From Thermoplasmata archaeon (GTDB lineage: Archaea > Thermoplasmatota > Thermoplasmata > Thermoplasmatales > Aciduliprofundaceae), in the NCBI GenBank assembly GCA_021160945.1, contig JAGHBQ010000158.1, positions 1 to 6,242 of the forward strand: a stretch of 6,242 nucleotides of DNA. Reading direction: 5' to 3'. The notes under the pieces were generated by a model that was not told the origin of the DNA, did no database searches, and saw only the letters and a list, made by a program, of their open reading frames with translations. Of the stretch, positions 5,301-6,242 are shown one piece after another; positions within the stretch are counted from its first letter, which is position 1, and each line of letters begins with the position of its first letter. A program made the translations under genes and the position numbers.

Positions 5301-6242
5301 CTAACCCTCCAAAAATCTATCAATGTTAAGGAAAGAATCAATTTCAAGGCTCATTATTTCCTCCAAATCCTCTTTGGTTAAGGATTTCACTTTTGTCTGA
5401 TAATCCTCAAAGTAGGTAATAAATACATTAACATCCACCACTGGAATTTTTTCAAGGATGGATAGGAGAAAGTAGGGATTATGAGTAGAGATAAAGTACT
5501 GATTGCCCTTCTCTAAGACTATCCTTTCAGCCAAAAATTTAATATAATAGGGGAATGCATGTGCCTCAGGTTCCTCAAATATTAAAACCGAGTTTTTATT
5601 AGATTCTATAGCCGTTAGATAAAAAACAATCCTCTGGAGGGTGTCAGAGAGTACAGAGTATGGATACCCTATAAGTATTTCCTCTAAAAGCTTTACAACC
5701 TCAATTTTATTCTCCTGAGGTTTAAGAGTTATTCTTAATCCATAGGGCTTGAATATGTTAGCAATGATTGATTTAAGTTCTTTGTGCGTTAGCAAAACAC
5801 TTAAGAGATTTTTTCCCTCTGGAGGCAACAGAAACTGTGGATTCTCCTGAGAGAATCCGTTCAATTTTTTGAAACGATAGAATTTAAAATTTTTCAAAGC
5901 ATCTATTGGGGCACCCCCAATGATCCCTCCCCTATAGTTAAGTTTGACTTCAAACTCCTTATACACTTTTTCCTTTATGGGAACTCTACATTTTCCAATA
6001 AAGCGTGAACCATCAAAGTTCATTCTGAATTTAACTTGATCTGCCGAAATTTCGATGTTTTCACTTAGATCATTATCATAGAAAAGATTGCTCATATTTT
6101 CAAATCTCACAAACTTATTAAGGTAGCCACCATATCCACTAAAGGATAGAACTCCCAAAGCTTCTAAAATATTTGATTTTCCTACATTGGGTCTTCCAAT
6201 GAAAATATTTACTCTTTTACACTCAATTGTAAGATTTTTGAT
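5301..6242 (-). CDS. AAA/ABC-type ATPase of the OLD/AAA-15 kind, lacking its first residues
   Basis: The frame is open to the right edge, giving 313 residues and probably missing only about 10-25 at the N-terminus; a TTG at 6158 is internal because the nucleotide-binding loop lies upstream of it. Walker A is FIGRPNVGKSNILEAL (GRPNVGKS, residues 16-23, bases 6174-6197). A signature-like LSDTLQR (198-204) is followed by Walker B VLIFEEPEAHAFP (219-231) and the switch histidine in FISTHNPYFL (about 250-259). The spacing between Walker A and B is only about 200 residues, with a beta-rich insert and no Rad50/SMC coiled coil. This matches small RecF-like 'AAA' ATPases of the OLD/RloA/AriA class, which sense DNA or phage signals and control a partner effector. 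It probably works with the TOPRIM-like protein encoded immediately after it. Whether it serves defence or repair is not readable from the sequence. Confidence 0.88.
   Translation of the reverse strand: MKNLTIECKRVNIFIGRPNVGKSNILEALGVLSFSGYGGYLNKFVRFENMSNLFYDNDLSENIEISADQVKFRMNFDGSRFIGKCRVPIKEKVYKEFEVKLNYRGGIIGGAPIDALKNFKFYRFKKLNGFSQENPQFLLPPEGKNLLSVLLTHKELKSIIANIFKPYGLRITLKPQENKIEVVKLLEEILIGYPYSVLSDTLQRIVFYLTAIESNKNSVLIFEEPEAHAFPYYIKFLAERIVLEKGNQYFISTHNPYFLLSILEKIPVVDVNVFITYFEDYQTKVKSLTKEDLEEIMSLEIDSFLNIDRFLEG
5306..5310 (-). promoter_or_regulatory. Shine-Dalgarno site of the TOPRIM-like gene, inside the ATPase gene
   Basis: GGAGG on the - strand lies within the last Leu-Glu-Gly codons of the ATPase gene and 7 nt before the ATG at 5298. 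Ribosomes finishing the ATPase would uncover or reuse it, implying coupled translation. Confidence 0.75.

Noticed and set aside
5301..6158. A complete 285-residue ATPase gene starting at TTG 6158
   Set aside because: The frame continues to the window edge, and the 28 upstream residues contain the Walker A loop, so the gene is truncated by the window and does not start here.

Overview
The window looks like chromosome of an AT-rich, probably thermophilic prokaryote, and a euryarchaeon fits best (inference, roughly two to one over a thermophilic bacterium). Two intergenic spots carry an archaeal-style purine-rich BRE followed by a TATA box at the right distance from a gene start (319-333 on +, 4778-4795 on -). 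Shine-Dalgarno sites read GGAGGTG, arginine is mostly AGA/AGG, and the proteins are rich in Lys/Glu/Ile. Against this, several genes (mutS, the MFS permease, the ATPase) are of bacterial type, and a bacterial-like TATAAT lies at 345-350. No rRNA, tRNA, CRISPR array or insertion sequence was seen.

Layout. On the + strand, the C-terminal end of an FtsX-like permease enters from the left edge and stops at 292. A small hairpin/T-run terminator follows and runs directly into the promoter of a 64-residue orphan gene (385-579). That gene has a strong Shine-Dalgarno site and a striking 31-bp palindrome over its predicted transcription start. Everything from 600 to the right edge is on the - strand, in transcription order: an AAA/ABC-type ATPase (truncated by the right edge), a 171-residue TOPRIM-like protein, full-length MutS, an MFS permease and a small acidic three-helix membrane protein. 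The two strands converge at 579/600. There is no gene-free stretch longer than 100 bases.

How the genes relate. The ATPase and TOPRIM-like genes are 2 nt apart, with the second gene's Shine-Dalgarno site inside the end of the first, so they look like one translationally coupled two-protein machine of the OLD/RloAB/PARIS general type (ATPase plus TOPRIM nuclease). This is the best candidate for an undescribed system. mutS follows after 25 nt but appears to have its own promoter overlapping the end of the TOPRIM gene, placed so that its mRNA would be leaderless. The MFS and small membrane genes follow mutS closely and may be read from the same transcript. No mutL is in view.
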